A stretch of 64,000 nucleotides of DNA from DATJLY01 sp035604615 (GCA_035604615.1 DATNID010000074.1:62001-126000); one strand, 5' to 3'. Shown: positions 43,217 to 52,405, counted from the first letter of the stretch. Numbers and translations: made by a program. Notes: a model not told the origin generated them from the letters alone.

Positions 43217-44050
43217 ATGGGCGTTACGATGACCGATAACCCATCCCCGCACGTCACGGTCGATGTTCGCGATTTGACACGTCGGTTCGGCGATCTTGTC
43301 GCCGTCGATCACGCTAGTTTCACGATCGCCGAGGGTGAAATCTTCGGGTTGATAGGCCCGAACGGTGCGGGAAAGAGTACGCTTATCAAAATGTTGACCA
43401 CCTTGCTTCCGCCCACATCGGGATCGGCGATAGTCGCCGGATACGACATCGTCCAACGGCCAGGAGAGGTGCGCCGCCATATCGGCTACGTCCCGCAGCT
43501 TCTGTCCGCCGACGGTTCGCTCAGCGGCTATGAGAACCTCCTGCTGTCGGCGCGGCTTTACGGCATTCCCGGGCGCGAACGGTCGCAACGGATCGCGCGG
43601 GCGCTGGCGCGGATGGGGCTGTCGGAAGCCGCGCACCATCTGGTTGGCCATTATTCCGGCGGCATGATCCGCCGCCTCGAGATCGCGCAAAGCCTGCTTC
43701 ACCGGCCCAAGATTCTGTTCCTCGACGAACCCACGGTCGGCCTCGACCCGGCGGCGCGAGAGACCGTGTGGGACCACGTCCTCGATCTGAGGGAGAGCTT
43801 TCGCACGACGATGATCGTGACCTCGCACCACATGGACGAGATCGAGCAGTTCTGCGACCGGATCGCCCTCGTTGACCGCGGCCGGACCGCTGCAATCGGC
43901 ACGCCTGCCGCGCTGAAGGCCGAGGCCGGTCCCGGCGCGACGCTCGACGATGTCTTCATCCGGCTCGTCGGCGGCAAATCCGAGTCCGAAGCGGAGGAAC
44001 GCTATGGCGAGACCCGACGCGCCCGCCGCGCGGCCAGCGAACACGGCTGA
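43217..44050 (+). CDS. ABC transporter ATP-binding protein, DrrA-type
   Basis: The 277-residue ATPase has all motifs intact: Walker A GPNGAGKST, Q-loop GYVPQ, signature YSGGM, Walker B ILFLDEPTVGLDP and switch TSHHMDE. It matches daunorubicin-resistance-type (ABC-2) exporters. ATG 43217 is used; ATG 43229 is an alternative. The next gene, its permease, overlaps it by 47 nt. The flanking non-coding stretches and a nearby remnant gene suggest the pair arrived as a cassette. Confidence 0.92.
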   Translation: MGVTMTDNPSPHVTVDVRDLTRRFGDLVAVDHASFTIAEGEIFGLIGPNGAGKSTLIKMLTTLLPPTSGSAIVAGYDIVQRPGEVRRHIGYVPQLLSADGSLSGYENLLLSARLYGIPGRERSQRIARALARMGLSEAAHHLVGHYSGGMIRRLEIAQSLLHRPKILFLDEPTVGLDPAARETVWDHVLDLRESFRTTMIVTSHHMDEIEQFCDRIALVDRGRTAAIGTPAALKAEAGPGATLDDVFIRLVGGKSESEAEERYGETRRARRAASEHG

Positions 44051-44840
44051 GGAGGCCGTTGGCCGGACCATCGGGGATTATGCGACGCAGGTCTTTGGGG
44101 TCGCGGCCGCCGAGGTCCAGAAGCTTCATCACGATCCTTTGGAACTCTTCACGCGCGCGGTGCAGCCGGTGCTGTGGCTCCTTCTGTTCGGGGAGGTGAT
44201 GGCGCAAGTCCGCGGCGTGTCCCCGCAAAACCTCCGCTACCTCGATTTCCTCTCGGCCGGCATCCTGGCGCAGAGTGTTCTGTTCGTCGCGATCTTCAAC
44301 GGCATATCCGCGATTTGGGAGCGCGACCTCGGCGTTCTCCAGCGCTATCTCGTGAGCCCCGCGCCGCGCTCGGCGCTGGTGATTGGCAAGGCCATCTCCG
44401 GCTGCGTGCGGGCGCTGTCGCAGGCCCTCATCGTCTATCTGGTGGCGCTCGTGCTCGGCGTCGGGGTCGCCCTCAATCCAGCGAAGATTGTGGGCGTCAT
44501 CGTCGCGATCGCGCTCGGCTCGGCACTCTTCTCGACCTTCTCGCTGATCATCGCCTGCCTCGTCAAGACGCGCGAGCGGTTCATGGGCATCGGCCAGGTG
44601 CTCACCATGCCGATTTTCTTCGCGAGCAACGCCATTTACCCCTTGTCGCTGATGCCCCCTTGGCTGCGCGCGGTCTCGCATCTCAATCCATTGACCTACG
44701 AGGTCGACGCGCTGCGCGACCTGATGCTGGTCGGAGGGGCGTCCGATTACGGCCTGCCGCTCGACTTCGGGGTGCTCATCGGTACGGGCGCCGCGCTGAC
44801 CGCCATCGCGGCAAAGATGTATGCCCGAATGGGCTACTGA
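44004..44840 (+). CDS. ABC-2 type permease, DrrB-like
   Basis: The 278-residue membrane protein has six hydrophobic segments typical of ABC-2 permeases. VQPVLWLLLFGEVMAQVRG, SPAPRSALVIGKAISGC and IFFASNAIYPLSLMPPWL followed by HLNPLTYEVDALRD are family landmarks. ATG 44004 has a GGAGGAA site inside the end of the ATPase gene. With DrrA it would form an exporter for a hydrophobic compound or drug; the substrate is unknown. No biosynthetic genes adjoin it. Confidence 0.92.
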   Translation: MARPDAPAARPANTAEEAVGRTIGDYATQVFGVAAAEVQKLHHDPLELFTRAVQPVLWLLLFGEVMAQVRGVSPQNLRYLDFLSAGILAQSVLFVAIFNGISAIWERDLGVLQRYLVSPAPRSALVIGKAISGCVRALSQALIVYLVALVLGVGVALNPAKIVGVIVAIALGSALFSTFSLIIACLVKTRERFMGIGQVLTMPIFFASNAIYPLSLMPPWLRAVSHLNPLTYEVDALRDLMLVGGASDYGLPLDFGVLIGTGAALTAIAAKMYARMGY

Positions 44841-45195
44841 TCGACGCGCCGCCTTGATGTGTTTACTTCGTGCCGGCCCGAGCGATGGGTCCGTTACGCA
44901 TCCATACTCGGTGTCTATCTTTCAGAGCCGATGTCTGGTGTGGGTGTTGGCCGTGTGAAAACCATTCGGCGCGTCGTCTGGACGCAAGATTGATCCAAAC
45001 AGGACGCCGCTGGCGCGTGAAAGATTCGCCGAGACCGCAACTTCGATTCTGTTGTTGCGTGCCGACAACCGTGTCCGGCGTTTTCACACAGCACGGTTGA
45101 GTTTCCCCGGGCGCCAAAAGCAAGATTTCGGCGCCGCAATGCCGCCGATCGAGGTCAGGGGTATCGCCACAGCCAGACCGATCGGCTCCGGAGCC
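44841..45195. other. 355-nt non-coding region after the exporter, with a MITE-like segment
   Basis: No frame here has a plausible start, ribosome site or recognisable protein. Within it, 44953-45089 is bounded by a perfect 10-bp inverted repeat (GTGTGAAAAC at 44953-44962 and its complement at 45080-45089). The segment is less GC-rich than its surroundings. It separates the convergent exporter and MFS genes, unlike most convergent pairs in the window, which have almost no spacer. Confidence 0.6.
44953..45089. repeat. 137-bp segment with 10-bp terminal inverted repeats (MITE-like)
   Basis: The ends are GTGTGAAAAC (44953-44962) and GTTTTCACAC (45080-45089), a perfect inverted pair. The interior has no long open frame. 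Size and ends fit a small non-autonomous element, but no target-site duplication is clear and no other copy exists in this window, so the call rests on the ends only. Confidence 0.4.
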
Positions 45196-46476
45196 CTAGG
45201 CTTTGGCCTCGGCGCGGTAGACGTAAGGGCCGAGGCGCGTGAACAGGAGCATGACGACGAGCAGCGCCGCCGCCATCGCGACGAGGCCCGGCGCATAGCT
45301 GCCATAGGCGGCGCGGAGCACGCCCAAGCCCACGGCGGAGGCGCCGGCGCCGATCTGGAAGCTCGCGATATAAAGGCCGTAGAGCTTGCCGTAGGATCTG
45401 CGCCCGAAGTAGCGCGCGATCGAGAAGCCCAAGAGATCGTTCTCCGAGCCGATGCCGAGGCCCACCAGCAGGGCGCAGGCGAACACCGCCGCGCCGGCGG
45501 TGCCGGTCGCGAACATGAGGAGCCCCGCGACTGGGCACATCATCGAGCCGATCAGCACCCAGGCGACGAAGAACCGGTCGACCAGCCAGCCGACCGACAG
45601 CCGCCCCACGATCACGCCGACGCCGAACACCGACGCCACCGCGGCCGCGCGCTCGGGCGAGATGCCGCGGTCGATCAGCATCGGCACCATGCCGGTGGTG
45701 ACGAACCCCGCCATGAAGCCGATCAGCAGGAACGACGCGAGGATGAGCCAGAATGCCGGACGATGGAGGCATTCGCGCACGGTGAGTCCGGAGAGAAGCG
45801 CCGCGCGTGCCTGTACCGTCGCAGGATCGCCGCGGTCGCCGTCGGGCAGCAGGCCGCGGTCCTGGGGCCGGTCGCGCAGCAGCGCGAGGTTGAACAGGAA
45901 CGGGATCAGCATCGCCGCGCCGAGCCCGACATAGGCGGCACGCCAGCCGAAATGCCCCACCAGAAGCTGCGTGTAGGGCGGGATGATCGCGGTGCCGAGC
46001 CCCTGCCCGGCATTGGCAAGGCCGAGCGTCAGCCCGAGGCGGCGGTCGAACCAGGCGGCGACGATCTTGTTGTAGGGACCGCTCCACAACACGATGCCGC
46101 AGAGCGTGATGCCGAACCACGCGACATAGAACACCATGATGTTCGGCGGCAGGAAGTAGAGCGACGCCAGCGCCACCGCGAACAGCGGCATGGTGGTGAG
46201 ATTGACGCGCCTGGTGCCGAAGCGGTCGACCAGCCAGCCTTGGATCGGCGACACCACCACCATGCTCCACAGGATGATGGTCCCCGCCACCGCGAGCTGC
46301 GGGCGGGTCCAGCCGAACTCCGCCGCCAGCGGCCGCGAGAACACGCCGAGGCTGAAGAGCAGCATGTTGGAGGCGCCGAACACCTGCCCGACCGTGGCGG
46401 CGAGCAACACCCACCAGCCGAAATAGACGCCGCTTGCCGCGCGCGCGGCCGGCGCGGCGCTTGCGCGATCGGTCAT
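45196..46476 (-). CDS. MFS transporter (monocarboxylate/OFA-like), second copy
   Basis: A 426-residue, 12-helix carrier in the same group as the protein at 38719. Helix 1 region GVYFGWWVLLAATVGQVFGAS, PLAAEFGWTRPQL and the duplicated PYTQLLVGHFGWRAAYVGL motif are visible. ATG 46476 is chosen; earlier codons in the frame run into the upstream gene. It lies 4 nt after the LVIVD-repeat gene on the same strand, so they are one transcript. The protein ends before the non-coding segment next to the exporter. Confidence 0.87.
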   Translation of the reverse strand: MTDRASAAPAARAASGVYFGWWVLLAATVGQVFGASNMLLFSLGVFSRPLAAEFGWTRPQLAVAGTIILWSMVVVSPIQGWLVDRFGTRRVNLTTMPLFAVALASLYFLPPNIMVFYVAWFGITLCGIVLWSGPYNKIVAAWFDRRLGLTLGLANAGQGLGTAIIPPYTQLLVGHFGWRAAYVGLGAAMLIPFLFNLALLRDRPQDRGLLPDGDRGDPATVQARAALLSGLTVRECLHRPAFWLILASFLLIGFMAGFVTTGMVPMLIDRGISPERAAAVASVFGVGVIVGRLSVGWLVDRFFVAWVLIGSMMCPVAGLLMFATGTAGAAVFACALLVGLGIGSENDLLGFSIARYFGRRSYGKLYGLYIASFQIGAGASAVGLGVLRAAYGSYAPGLVAMAAALLVVMLLFTRLGPYVYRAEAKA

Positions 46477-46480
46477 CGCG

Positions 46481-47797
46481 TCATTTCGCGGCGGCCGTCG
46501 CCGGCGGCACCGGCCCCTTATAGCGCAGGACGAAGATGCCCCACTTGTCCTCGCTGATATAGATGTTGCCGCGCGCGTCGACCGCCACGTCCTCGGTCCA
46601 CTCGATCGGCGAGGCATGGTTGCCGGCGGTCGGCGGCGCGTCGGGACGCTCGGGCGGCATGAACCAGCCGGTCTCGGTCACGAGCTGCGGATCGCTGATG
46701 TCGAAGACGCGCAAGCCGGCGTTGAAATAGGCGATGTACATGAGGTTGCCGTATTTCTGGATGTCGGGATTGTGGATCTCCTGGCTCACGTTGTGCGGTC
46801 CGAAGCGGCCGCCCTTCTGGCAGAAATCCTTGTAGGGCGCGTCCTTGGGCGGGCGCGGCACCGGGAACATCGAGGTGAGGCGCGGCTTCGCGGGATCGCG
46901 GTTGTCGATGAAGGCGGCGAAGTTGAGCGCGTCCTTGTCGCAGCCCGTCGCCATCGCCTCGGAGCTGGCATAGAGCAGCTTGCGGTCCCACAGTGGCAGC
47001 ACCGTGTGCACCGATTGCGCGCCTGCATAAATGAATGGCGGCGTCATGGTCAGCGAGCCGATGAGCTTCGGATGCGCCGGATCGGCGATGTCGAGATTGA
47101 CCACGTCGGGCGTGTAGCCGGTCGAGATCATCTTGCCGTCGGGGCTGACATTGGCCGGCCCGTGGAATCCCGGCGCGAGCTTGGGCTTGGGCTCGCCCTG
47201 CTTCTGGCCCGGCTGCGACCACAATCCCGCCTGCACTGGATGCAGCGGGTCGCTCACGTCGAGGATGACCATGACCTTGCCCTCATAGCCGGGCATGCTG
47301 GTGGCGAGATAGGCGTACTTGCCGCCGGGATAGGAGTCGCGGTGCGAGCCGTTCACGCCGCCGACCCACTCCGACAGCTTGCGCGGATTGGCGGGCTCGC
47401 TGATGTCCCACAGCCACACCGCCGAGGCGCCCTCCTTGGGATTCTCGCCGCGGTCGGTGGCGGTCAGCATGAGGTTGCCGTTCAAGGTCACTTGCGAGGT
47501 GGTCGCGTCGCTCGGCCCCGGGATGAAGCGCACGAACTTGGGATCGGTCGGATCGGTCACGTCGAGAATGGTCCAGCCGTGATCGAACGAATGGCCCATG
47601 TAGAGATACCAGCGGTTATCGGCGCCGTGCTTGATCGCGAGCTTGAACGCGCCGAACCGCCCCTCGAGGCCGGAGAAGCCGATGGGCTCGACCTTGTCCC
47701 CTTGCCAGCCCGGCGGAATCGGATCGGCCTTGGCCGCGCCCCACGCGACGAGCGACGCAGCCACCATGCCAGCCATCGCCCAATGTTTCGCCGCCAT
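46481..47797 (-). CDS. Secreted LVIVD-repeat beta-propeller protein
   Basis: The 438-residue product has a signal peptide (about residues 1-24, WGAAKADP) and repeated LVIVD-type blades such as WTILDVTDPTDPKFVR, VMVILDVSDPLHPVQ, VVNLDIADPAHPKLIG and LRVFDISDPQLV. These fold as a propeller. Two Cys in the latter half may form a disulfide. No catalytic motif was seen; the family has no settled role. ATG 47797 has GGAGGAA upstream; ATG 47818 would add seven residues. It is coupled in transcription with the downstream MFS gene, possibly handling a substrate in the periplasm (inference). Confidence 0.85.
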   Translation of the reverse strand: MAAKHWAMAGMVAASLVAWGAAKADPIPPGWQGDKVEPIGFSGLEGRFGAFKLAIKHGADNRWYLYMGHSFDHGWTILDVTDPTDPKFVRFIPGPSDATTSQVTLNGNLMLTATDRGENPKEGASAVWLWDISEPANPRKLSEWVGGVNGSHRDSYPGGKYAYLATSMPGYEGKVMVILDVSDPLHPVQAGLWSQPGQKQGEPKPKLAPGFHGPANVSPDGKMISTGYTPDVVNLDIADPAHPKLIGSLTMTPPFIYAGAQSVHTVLPLWDRKLLYASSEAMATGCDKDALNFAAFIDNRDPAKPRLTSMFPVPRPPKDAPYKDFCQKGGRFGPHNVSQEIHNPDIQKYGNLMYIAYFNAGLRVFDISDPQLVTETGWFMPPERPDAPPTAGNHASPIEWTEDVAVDARGNIYISEDKWGIFVLRYKGPVPPATAAAK

Positions 47798-47917
47798 CGC
47801 CGTTTCCTCCAATCGCATCACATTGCGGACATTTCCCCCGATCGCCGCCGCCGAGTCAATCGAGGTTGCGGGCGCGTGCGGGCGCGCTAGGGTGACGGCG
47901 AACCCGGGGGCAATGTC

Positions 47918-48355
47918 ATGGCCAAGATTCCGACCAAGCTGCACGCGCACATCAACGCGGCCTTTCCCGAGCATGTCGTCCTGATCGGCAGCGTGCTGCC
48001 CAACGGCTTCGCGCAGGTGACGTTGCGCGGCAGCACGATGGTCTATGACGACGAGCATTTCGCGCTCTGGGAGCGCGGACTGGGCACGACCAACGCGGGC
48101 CTCGCCGACGGCGCCAAGCTCACCATCTTCTTCCGCAAGCCGCAGCTGCGGGCCGACGGCGTCCTGCCCAACGGCGGCGTCGCGCGCTTCTACGGCACCG
48201 CCAAGTCGTACAAGTCCGGCCCCGTCTATGACGAGGTCTGGCGCCGCCTGATCCAGCCCGAAAAGGGCCGCGACCCGGAGAAGAAGGGCTACGCCGTCCT
48301 CATCGCGGTGGAGCGAGCCGAGGACCTCGCCGGCAAGCCGCTGGCGCTGGACTGA
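47918..48355 (+). CDS. Pyridoxamine 5'-phosphate oxidase-like FMN split-barrel protein
   Basis: The 145-residue protein has the split-barrel strand pattern of the PNPOx family (HVVLIGSVLPNGFAQVTLRGS, KLTIFFRKPQLRADG, VARFYGTAKSYKSGPVYDEV). The conserved Ser/Gly-rich FMN-binding strands are visible, but true PNPOx active-site residues are not certain. Small proteins of this kind bind FMN or F420-like cofactors and may reduce or sense small molecules. It is divergent from the LVIVD gene and stands 114 nt before the Fsr-type transporter. Confidence 0.75.
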   Translation: MAKIPTKLHAHINAAFPEHVVLIGSVLPNGFAQVTLRGSTMVYDDEHFALWERGLGTTNAGLADGAKLTIFFRKPQLRADGVLPNGGVARFYGTAKSYKSGPVYDEVWRRLIQPEKGRDPEKKGYAVLIAVERAEDLAGKPLALD

Positions 48356-48469
48356 TCTCAACTTTTTTTCGCCCGGTCGCGGCAATCCTGCATTCCCCGC
48401 ATGAAAAAACGCGCGGTGCCGGGAGGCATTGACTCAGCTAAGAAATTTGCGCCATTGCGGAGAGGTTGA

Positions 48470-49711
48470 ATGAAGGTCGCCACGGGTCAGGCGGCGCGCG
48501 ATGCGGCCCCAGCCAAGCCATCGGCGGGCGCGACTGTTGGCGAAGGCGCGGTGTTCTCGATCATCCTCGCCTTGAGCTTCAGCCATCTCCTGAACGACAT
48601 GATCGCCTCGCTGGTGCCGGCGATCTATCCGCTGTTCAAGACCTCGTTCGCGCTCGATTACGCCGAAATCGGCCTTATCACGTTGACCTATCAATGCACC
48701 GCCTCGGTCTTCCAGCCGCTGGTGGGGCTCTATACCGATCACCGGCCGCGGCCCTATTCGCTCGCGGCGGGCATGGGCTTCACCCTGTTGGGCCTCGGGT
48801 TCTTGTCCTATGCCTCGAGCTTCGCGCTGATCCTGACCGCGGCCGGGCTGGTCGGGCTCGGCTCGTCGATCTTTCATCCCGAGGCCTCGCGCGTCGCGCG
48901 CATGGCGTCGGGCGGGCGGCACGGGCTGGCGCAATCGCTGTTCCAGGTCGGCGGCAATGCCGGCTCGTCGCTGGGGCCGCTACTGGCGGCATTCATCGTC
49001 ATTCCGCGCGGCCAGGGCAGCATCGTCTGGTTCACGCTCGCGGCGCTCCTCGCCATGGTGGTGCTGACGCGGGTGGGCACCTGGTACAAGCGGCGCCAGG
49101 CCGCGGTGCGGACCCGGCTGCGCGTCCAGGACGGCCTGGCGCGCCTGCCGACGCGAACCATCGTATGGTCGCTCGCGGTGCTGCTGGCGCTGATGTTCTC
49201 GAAGTTCTTCTATACGGCCGGCCTCACCAATTTCTACATCTTCTATCTGATGGACCGTTTCGATATGCCGATCGCGACGGCGCAGATCTATCTCTTCGCC
49301 TTCCTCGCTTCGGTCGCGTTCGGAACCCTGATCGGCGGGCCGCTCGGCGACCGCATCGGCGGCAAATACGTGATCTGGGGCTCGATCCTCGGCGTCTTTC
49401 CTTTCACCTTGGCGCTGCCCTACGCCGATTTGTTCTGGACCGGCATCCTCACCATCCTCATCGGCGTGATCATGGCGTCGGCCTTCTCGGCCATCCTGGT
49501 CTATGCGCAGGAGCTGGTTCCCGGCCGGGTCGGAACCATCGGCGGGCTCTTCTTCGGCTTGGCCTTCGGCATGGCGGGCATAGCGGCCGCCGTGCTGGGC
49601 TACCTCGCCGACCAGACCAGCATCACCTACGTCTACGAATTGTGCTCGTTCCTGCCGCTCATCGGGCTGTTGACCATGTTCCTGCCCGAGATCGAGCGCC
49701 GGCGAGGCTAG
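48470..49711 (+). CDS. MFS transporter, fosmidomycin-resistance (Fsr) family
   Basis: A 413-residue, 12-helix carrier. SHLLNDMIASLVPAIYPLFK in helix 1 and GLGSSIFHPEASRVARMAS in helix 4 are hallmarks of the Fsr family. Known members export fosmidomycin and other compounds. ATG 48470 has GAGAGG at about 8 nt. Its 3' end is 4 nt from the convergent MetE-like gene. No antibiotic genes adjoin it, so the real substrate may be a metabolite of the neighbouring pathways. Confidence 0.9.
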   Translation: MKVATGQAARDAAPAKPSAGATVGEGAVFSIILALSFSHLLNDMIASLVPAIYPLFKTSFALDYAEIGLITLTYQCTASVFQPLVGLYTDHRPRPYSLAAGMGFTLLGLGFLSYASSFALILTAAGLVGLGSSIFHPEASRVARMASGGRHGLAQSLFQVGGNAGSSLGPLLAAFIVIPRGQGSIVWFTLAALLAMVVLTRVGTWYKRRQAAVRTRLRVQDGLARLPTRTIVWSLAVLLALMFSKFFYTAGLTNFYIFYLMDRFDMPIATAQIYLFAFLASVAFGTLIGGPLGDRIGGKYVIWGSILGVFPFTLALPYADLFWTGILTILIGVIMASAFSAILVYAQELVPGRVGTIGGLFFGLAFGMAGIAAAVLGYLADQTSITYVYELCSFLPLIGLLTMFLPEIERRRG

Positions 49712-49715
49712 GCGT

Positions 49716-50876
49716 CTAGCGCCATAGTTTCTTCGACGCGATCGCGGCGCCTTCGGCCAGCGCCTTGAATTTCGCCCACACGATGCTCGGCGCCACCATC
49801 GGCGAACCGCTCGCGACCGTGGCGAAGCCGCAATCGGCGCCCGCGATGACGCGCTCGCGCCCGACGATGTCGGCATAGCGGCCGATGCGTTGCGCCACCA
49901 GGCGCGGATGCTCGACGAAGTTGGTGGTCGAGTCGAGAACGCCGGGGATCAGCACCATGTCGTCCGGAATGCGCAGCGACTTCATGTCCTCCCATTCGTG
50001 GTCGTGGCGCGGATTGGCGCCCTCGAAGCTGAAGGCGCGCGGGCGGCCCTTCATGCAGATGTCCATGATCGTGGCGATGGGAATGTCGTGGGTGTGCGGG
50101 CCCTCGTAGTTGCCCCAGCAGATGTGGAGCCGCATCCGGTCGCCCGGCAGTCCCTCGGTCGCGGCGTTGAGCGCGGCGACGTTGCGCTCGGCGATGCGGC
50201 GGAACTGCTCGTCGCTCAGGTGGCGGTATTGATTGTTGCGCGACGAGGCGAGGTCGGGACAGTCGATCTGCAGCAGGAAGCCGGCGCCCACGATCGCCTG
50301 GTATTCCGTCCGCATCGCTTTGGCGAGCGCGTCAACGTAGGTGTCCTCGTCCTTGTAATAGGTATCGACGATGAAGCGCGTGAGCGTGCCGGGCGAGGGC
50401 GCGGTCATGAACGCCTCGACCGGCTTCGCCTTGGCGACCGCGGCTTCCATGTGCGCGAGGTCGCGCTCCAGCGGCGCGCGGTCGGCATAGCTCACCGGGC
50501 CGAGGCAGGCGGGAAACGGCGTGTCGCGGAACGCCGCCAGCCGCGCCGTGAAATCGGGATGCTCGATCTGGTCGAGGCCGATCATGATCTGGCGCCCTTT
50601 TTCCGCGGCGGCCGCGTCCATGCCGATGCCTGCGACGCGGTGGCGCACATAGAATGTGTAGGAGAGCTTGCTCATCTCGCCGTCGCTGACGATGTCGATG
50701 CCGGAGGCGATCTGCTGCGCTACGCAGTCCGCGACGGCGCGGGCGCTCTCGGCGTCGAATTCCGCCTCATCGACGGGGCCGCCCTTTTCCTTCGCCACGA
50801 TGAGCTCGAACAGCCTCGCGGGCCGGGGCAGGCTGCCGACATGGGTGGTGAGGATGCGCTCGCTGCTGATCTTCAT
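49716..50876 (-). CDS. MetE C-terminal-domain-like protein, copy 3
   Basis: The 386-residue protein shares the MetE-like barrel: TTHVGSLPRPARLFEL at the start, RLHICWGNYEGPHTHDI with the zinc His and Cys, and AGADCGFATVASG near the end. ATG 50876 follows a GGAGGA site. It resembles copies 1 and 4 more than copy 2 (CWGxxxGPHxxDI motif). It diverges from the secreted cupin-like gene, with 111 nt between them. Function is unassigned beyond the family. Confidence 0.87.
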   Translation of the reverse strand: MKISSERILTTHVGSLPRPARLFELIVAKEKGGPVDEAEFDAESARAVADCVAQQIASGIDIVSDGEMSKLSYTFYVRHRVAGIGMDAAAAEKGRQIMIGLDQIEHPDFTARLAAFRDTPFPACLGPVSYADRAPLERDLAHMEAAVAKAKPVEAFMTAPSPGTLTRFIVDTYYKDEDTYVDALAKAMRTEYQAIVGAGFLLQIDCPDLASSRNNQYRHLSDEQFRRIAERNVAALNAATEGLPGDRMRLHICWGNYEGPHTHDIPIATIMDICMKGRPRAFSFEGANPRHDHEWEDMKSLRIPDDMVLIPGVLDSTTNFVEHPRLVAQRIGRYADIVGRERVIAGADCGFATVASGSPMVAPSIVWAKFKALAEGAAIASKKLWR

Positions 50877-50987
50877 GGCTTGGTCCTCCGTCGTCGCAGT
50901 CGTCGCACCCGGCGCGGCCGGGCGCAAGGGTGACGCGCCGCGCCCGCTTGGGCTAGCATCGCGGCGGGACGACGGCGGAGGACGGAC

Positions 50988-51611
50988 ATGCCGCAGGGGT
51001 CAGGTTGGCGCTGTTTCGCGGTCGTGCCGCTCGCCTTGATGGCGCATGAGGCGCGCGCGGCCGAGGTGGCGCTCGACAATTCCTACGTGCGGGTGACCAA
51101 GGACGGCGCGCCGTGCGCCATTGCGACCACTCCCGGATGCGGCGACCGCGTCGTCGTCGCGATGGGCGATTTGGAGATCAAGTCCGGCAACGCCATCCGC
51201 ATGCTCGCGCGCGGCGAGGTCGCGGTGTTCCTCGCCGGACAAAGCTACGAGGCACCAGCTTCGGGCTCCTATTTCGAGGTCGCAATCAAGCCCGGCCATC
51301 CGCCGGTCAAGTCGCCGCCCGAGATCATCCCGCCCGAGGGCAACGCGATGGTTTATGACGGCGACCGGTTCATCGTCTACCAGGAGCAGCTCGCGGTCGG
51401 CGCCACCCGCCCGCGGCACAGCCACAGCCAGCGGGTCGAGATCAGGATCAACCAGGGACCGCTGCTGGAGCAGCATGTCGACGGCAATCCCAAGCCGATC
51501 GAGCCGCAGATCGTGAATTTCCGCGAGGCCACGATCCACACAACGCACAATGTCGGCGACATGGACCTGCGCAACGTCATCGTCGAGTTCCGGCCCGAGA
51601 AGGCGAAGTGA
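50988..51611 (+). CDS. Putative secreted cupin-like protein
   Basis: The 207-residue product has a signal-like N-terminus (about residues 1-23, PLALMAHEARAAE) and two cupin-type strands. One segment, RPRHSHSQRVEIRINQG, contains the HxH-like His pair and a Glu, and a later His lies in THNVGDMD. It is probably a periplasmic cupin with uncertain metal binding. The stop overlaps the aldolase gene as GTGA, so the two are translated together. Function is unknown. Confidence 0.72.
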   Translation: MPQGSGWRCFAVVPLALMAHEARAAEVALDNSYVRVTKDGAPCAIATTPGCGDRVVVAMGDLEIKSGNAIRMLARGEVAVFLAGQSYEAPASGSYFEVAIKPGHPPVKSPPEIIPPEGNAMVYDGDRFIVYQEQLAVGATRPRHSHSQRVEIRINQGPLLEQHVDGNPKPIEPQIVNFREATIHTTHNVGDMDLRNVIVEFRPEKAK

Positions 51612-52405
51612 GCATGGGCTTCGCCGCCGACTTCCCGTCGATCCGCGGCGCCGTGAGCGAGGAGGAATGGAAAACGCGCGTTGATCTCGCCGCGTGCTAC
51701 CGCCTGGTGGACCTGTTCGGCATGACCGACCTCACCTACAACCACATCACCGCGCGCATACCGGGCACGGAACACCATCTCCTGATCAACCTCTACGGCC
51801 TGCTCTACCGCGAGATCACCGCTTCGAGCCTCGCCAAGATCGACCTCGCCGGCAACATCCTGTGGCAGCCCGAGACCGATTACGGCATCAACAAATCGGG
51901 CTACGTCATCCATGGCGCGATCCACCAGGCCCGGCCCGACGTGGCCTGCGTCATCCACACCCACACGCGTGCCGGAATGGCCGTTTCGGCCATGGCATGC
52001 GGCCTCCTGCCGCTGACGCAGACCGCGATGAGGTTTTCCGGCCATATGGGCTACCACGATTACGAGGGGCCGGCGATCGATCTCGACGAGCGCGAGCGGC
52101 TGGTGCGCGATCTCGGCCCCCATGACGCGATGGTGCTGCGCTCGCATGGGCTCCTCACCTGCGGCGCGACCATCCAGCAGGCCTTCAACACGATGTATCA
52201 GCTTGAGCTCTCCTGCCGCAGCCAGGTCGACGCCATGGCCGCGCGCACCGAACTCATTGTGCCCTCGGACAACGTCGTCCGGCACACCGCGCATCTCTAT
52301 CAGCCGGGAACGCGGCGGCCCTATGGCGTGCTGGAATGGCCGGCGATGCTGCGGCTCCTGGCCGCCGAGGAGCGCAACGCCGCCTTCCCGCCTTATTGGA
52401 GCTAG
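51608..52405 (+). CDS. Class II aldolase/adducin family protein
   Basis: The 265-residue protein has the zinc His cluster of class II aldolases in VIHTHTRAG, the later His in LRSHGLLTCG, and an N-terminal DLTYNHITARIPG. It could be an aldolase or epimerase acting on a hydroxy-acid phosphate-like or ring-fission product. GTG 51608 overlaps the upstream stop; ATG 51614 is an alternative. Its TAG overlaps the convergent molybdoprotein TAG within the four bases CTAG. Confidence 0.86.
   Translation: MSMGFAADFPSIRGAVSEEEWKTRVDLAACYRLVDLFGMTDLTYNHITARIPGTEHHLLINLYGLLYREITASSLAKIDLAGNILWQPETDYGINKSGYVIHGAIHQARPDVACVIHTHTRAGMAVSAMACGLLPLTQTAMRFSGHMGYHDYEGPAIDLDERERLVRDLGPHDAMVLRSHGLLTCGATIQQAFNTMYQLELSCRSQVDAMAARTELIVPSDNVVRHTAHLYQPGTRRPYGVLEWPAMLRLLAAEERNAAFPPYWS

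Noticed and set aside
41813..44071. Minus-strand open frame of about 750 codons spanning two binding-protein genes and the ABC ATPase
   Set aside because: It crosses three well-supported plus-strand genes and has no ribosome site or domain. Only the short PF04392-like piece at 42932-43076 was kept as a remnant.
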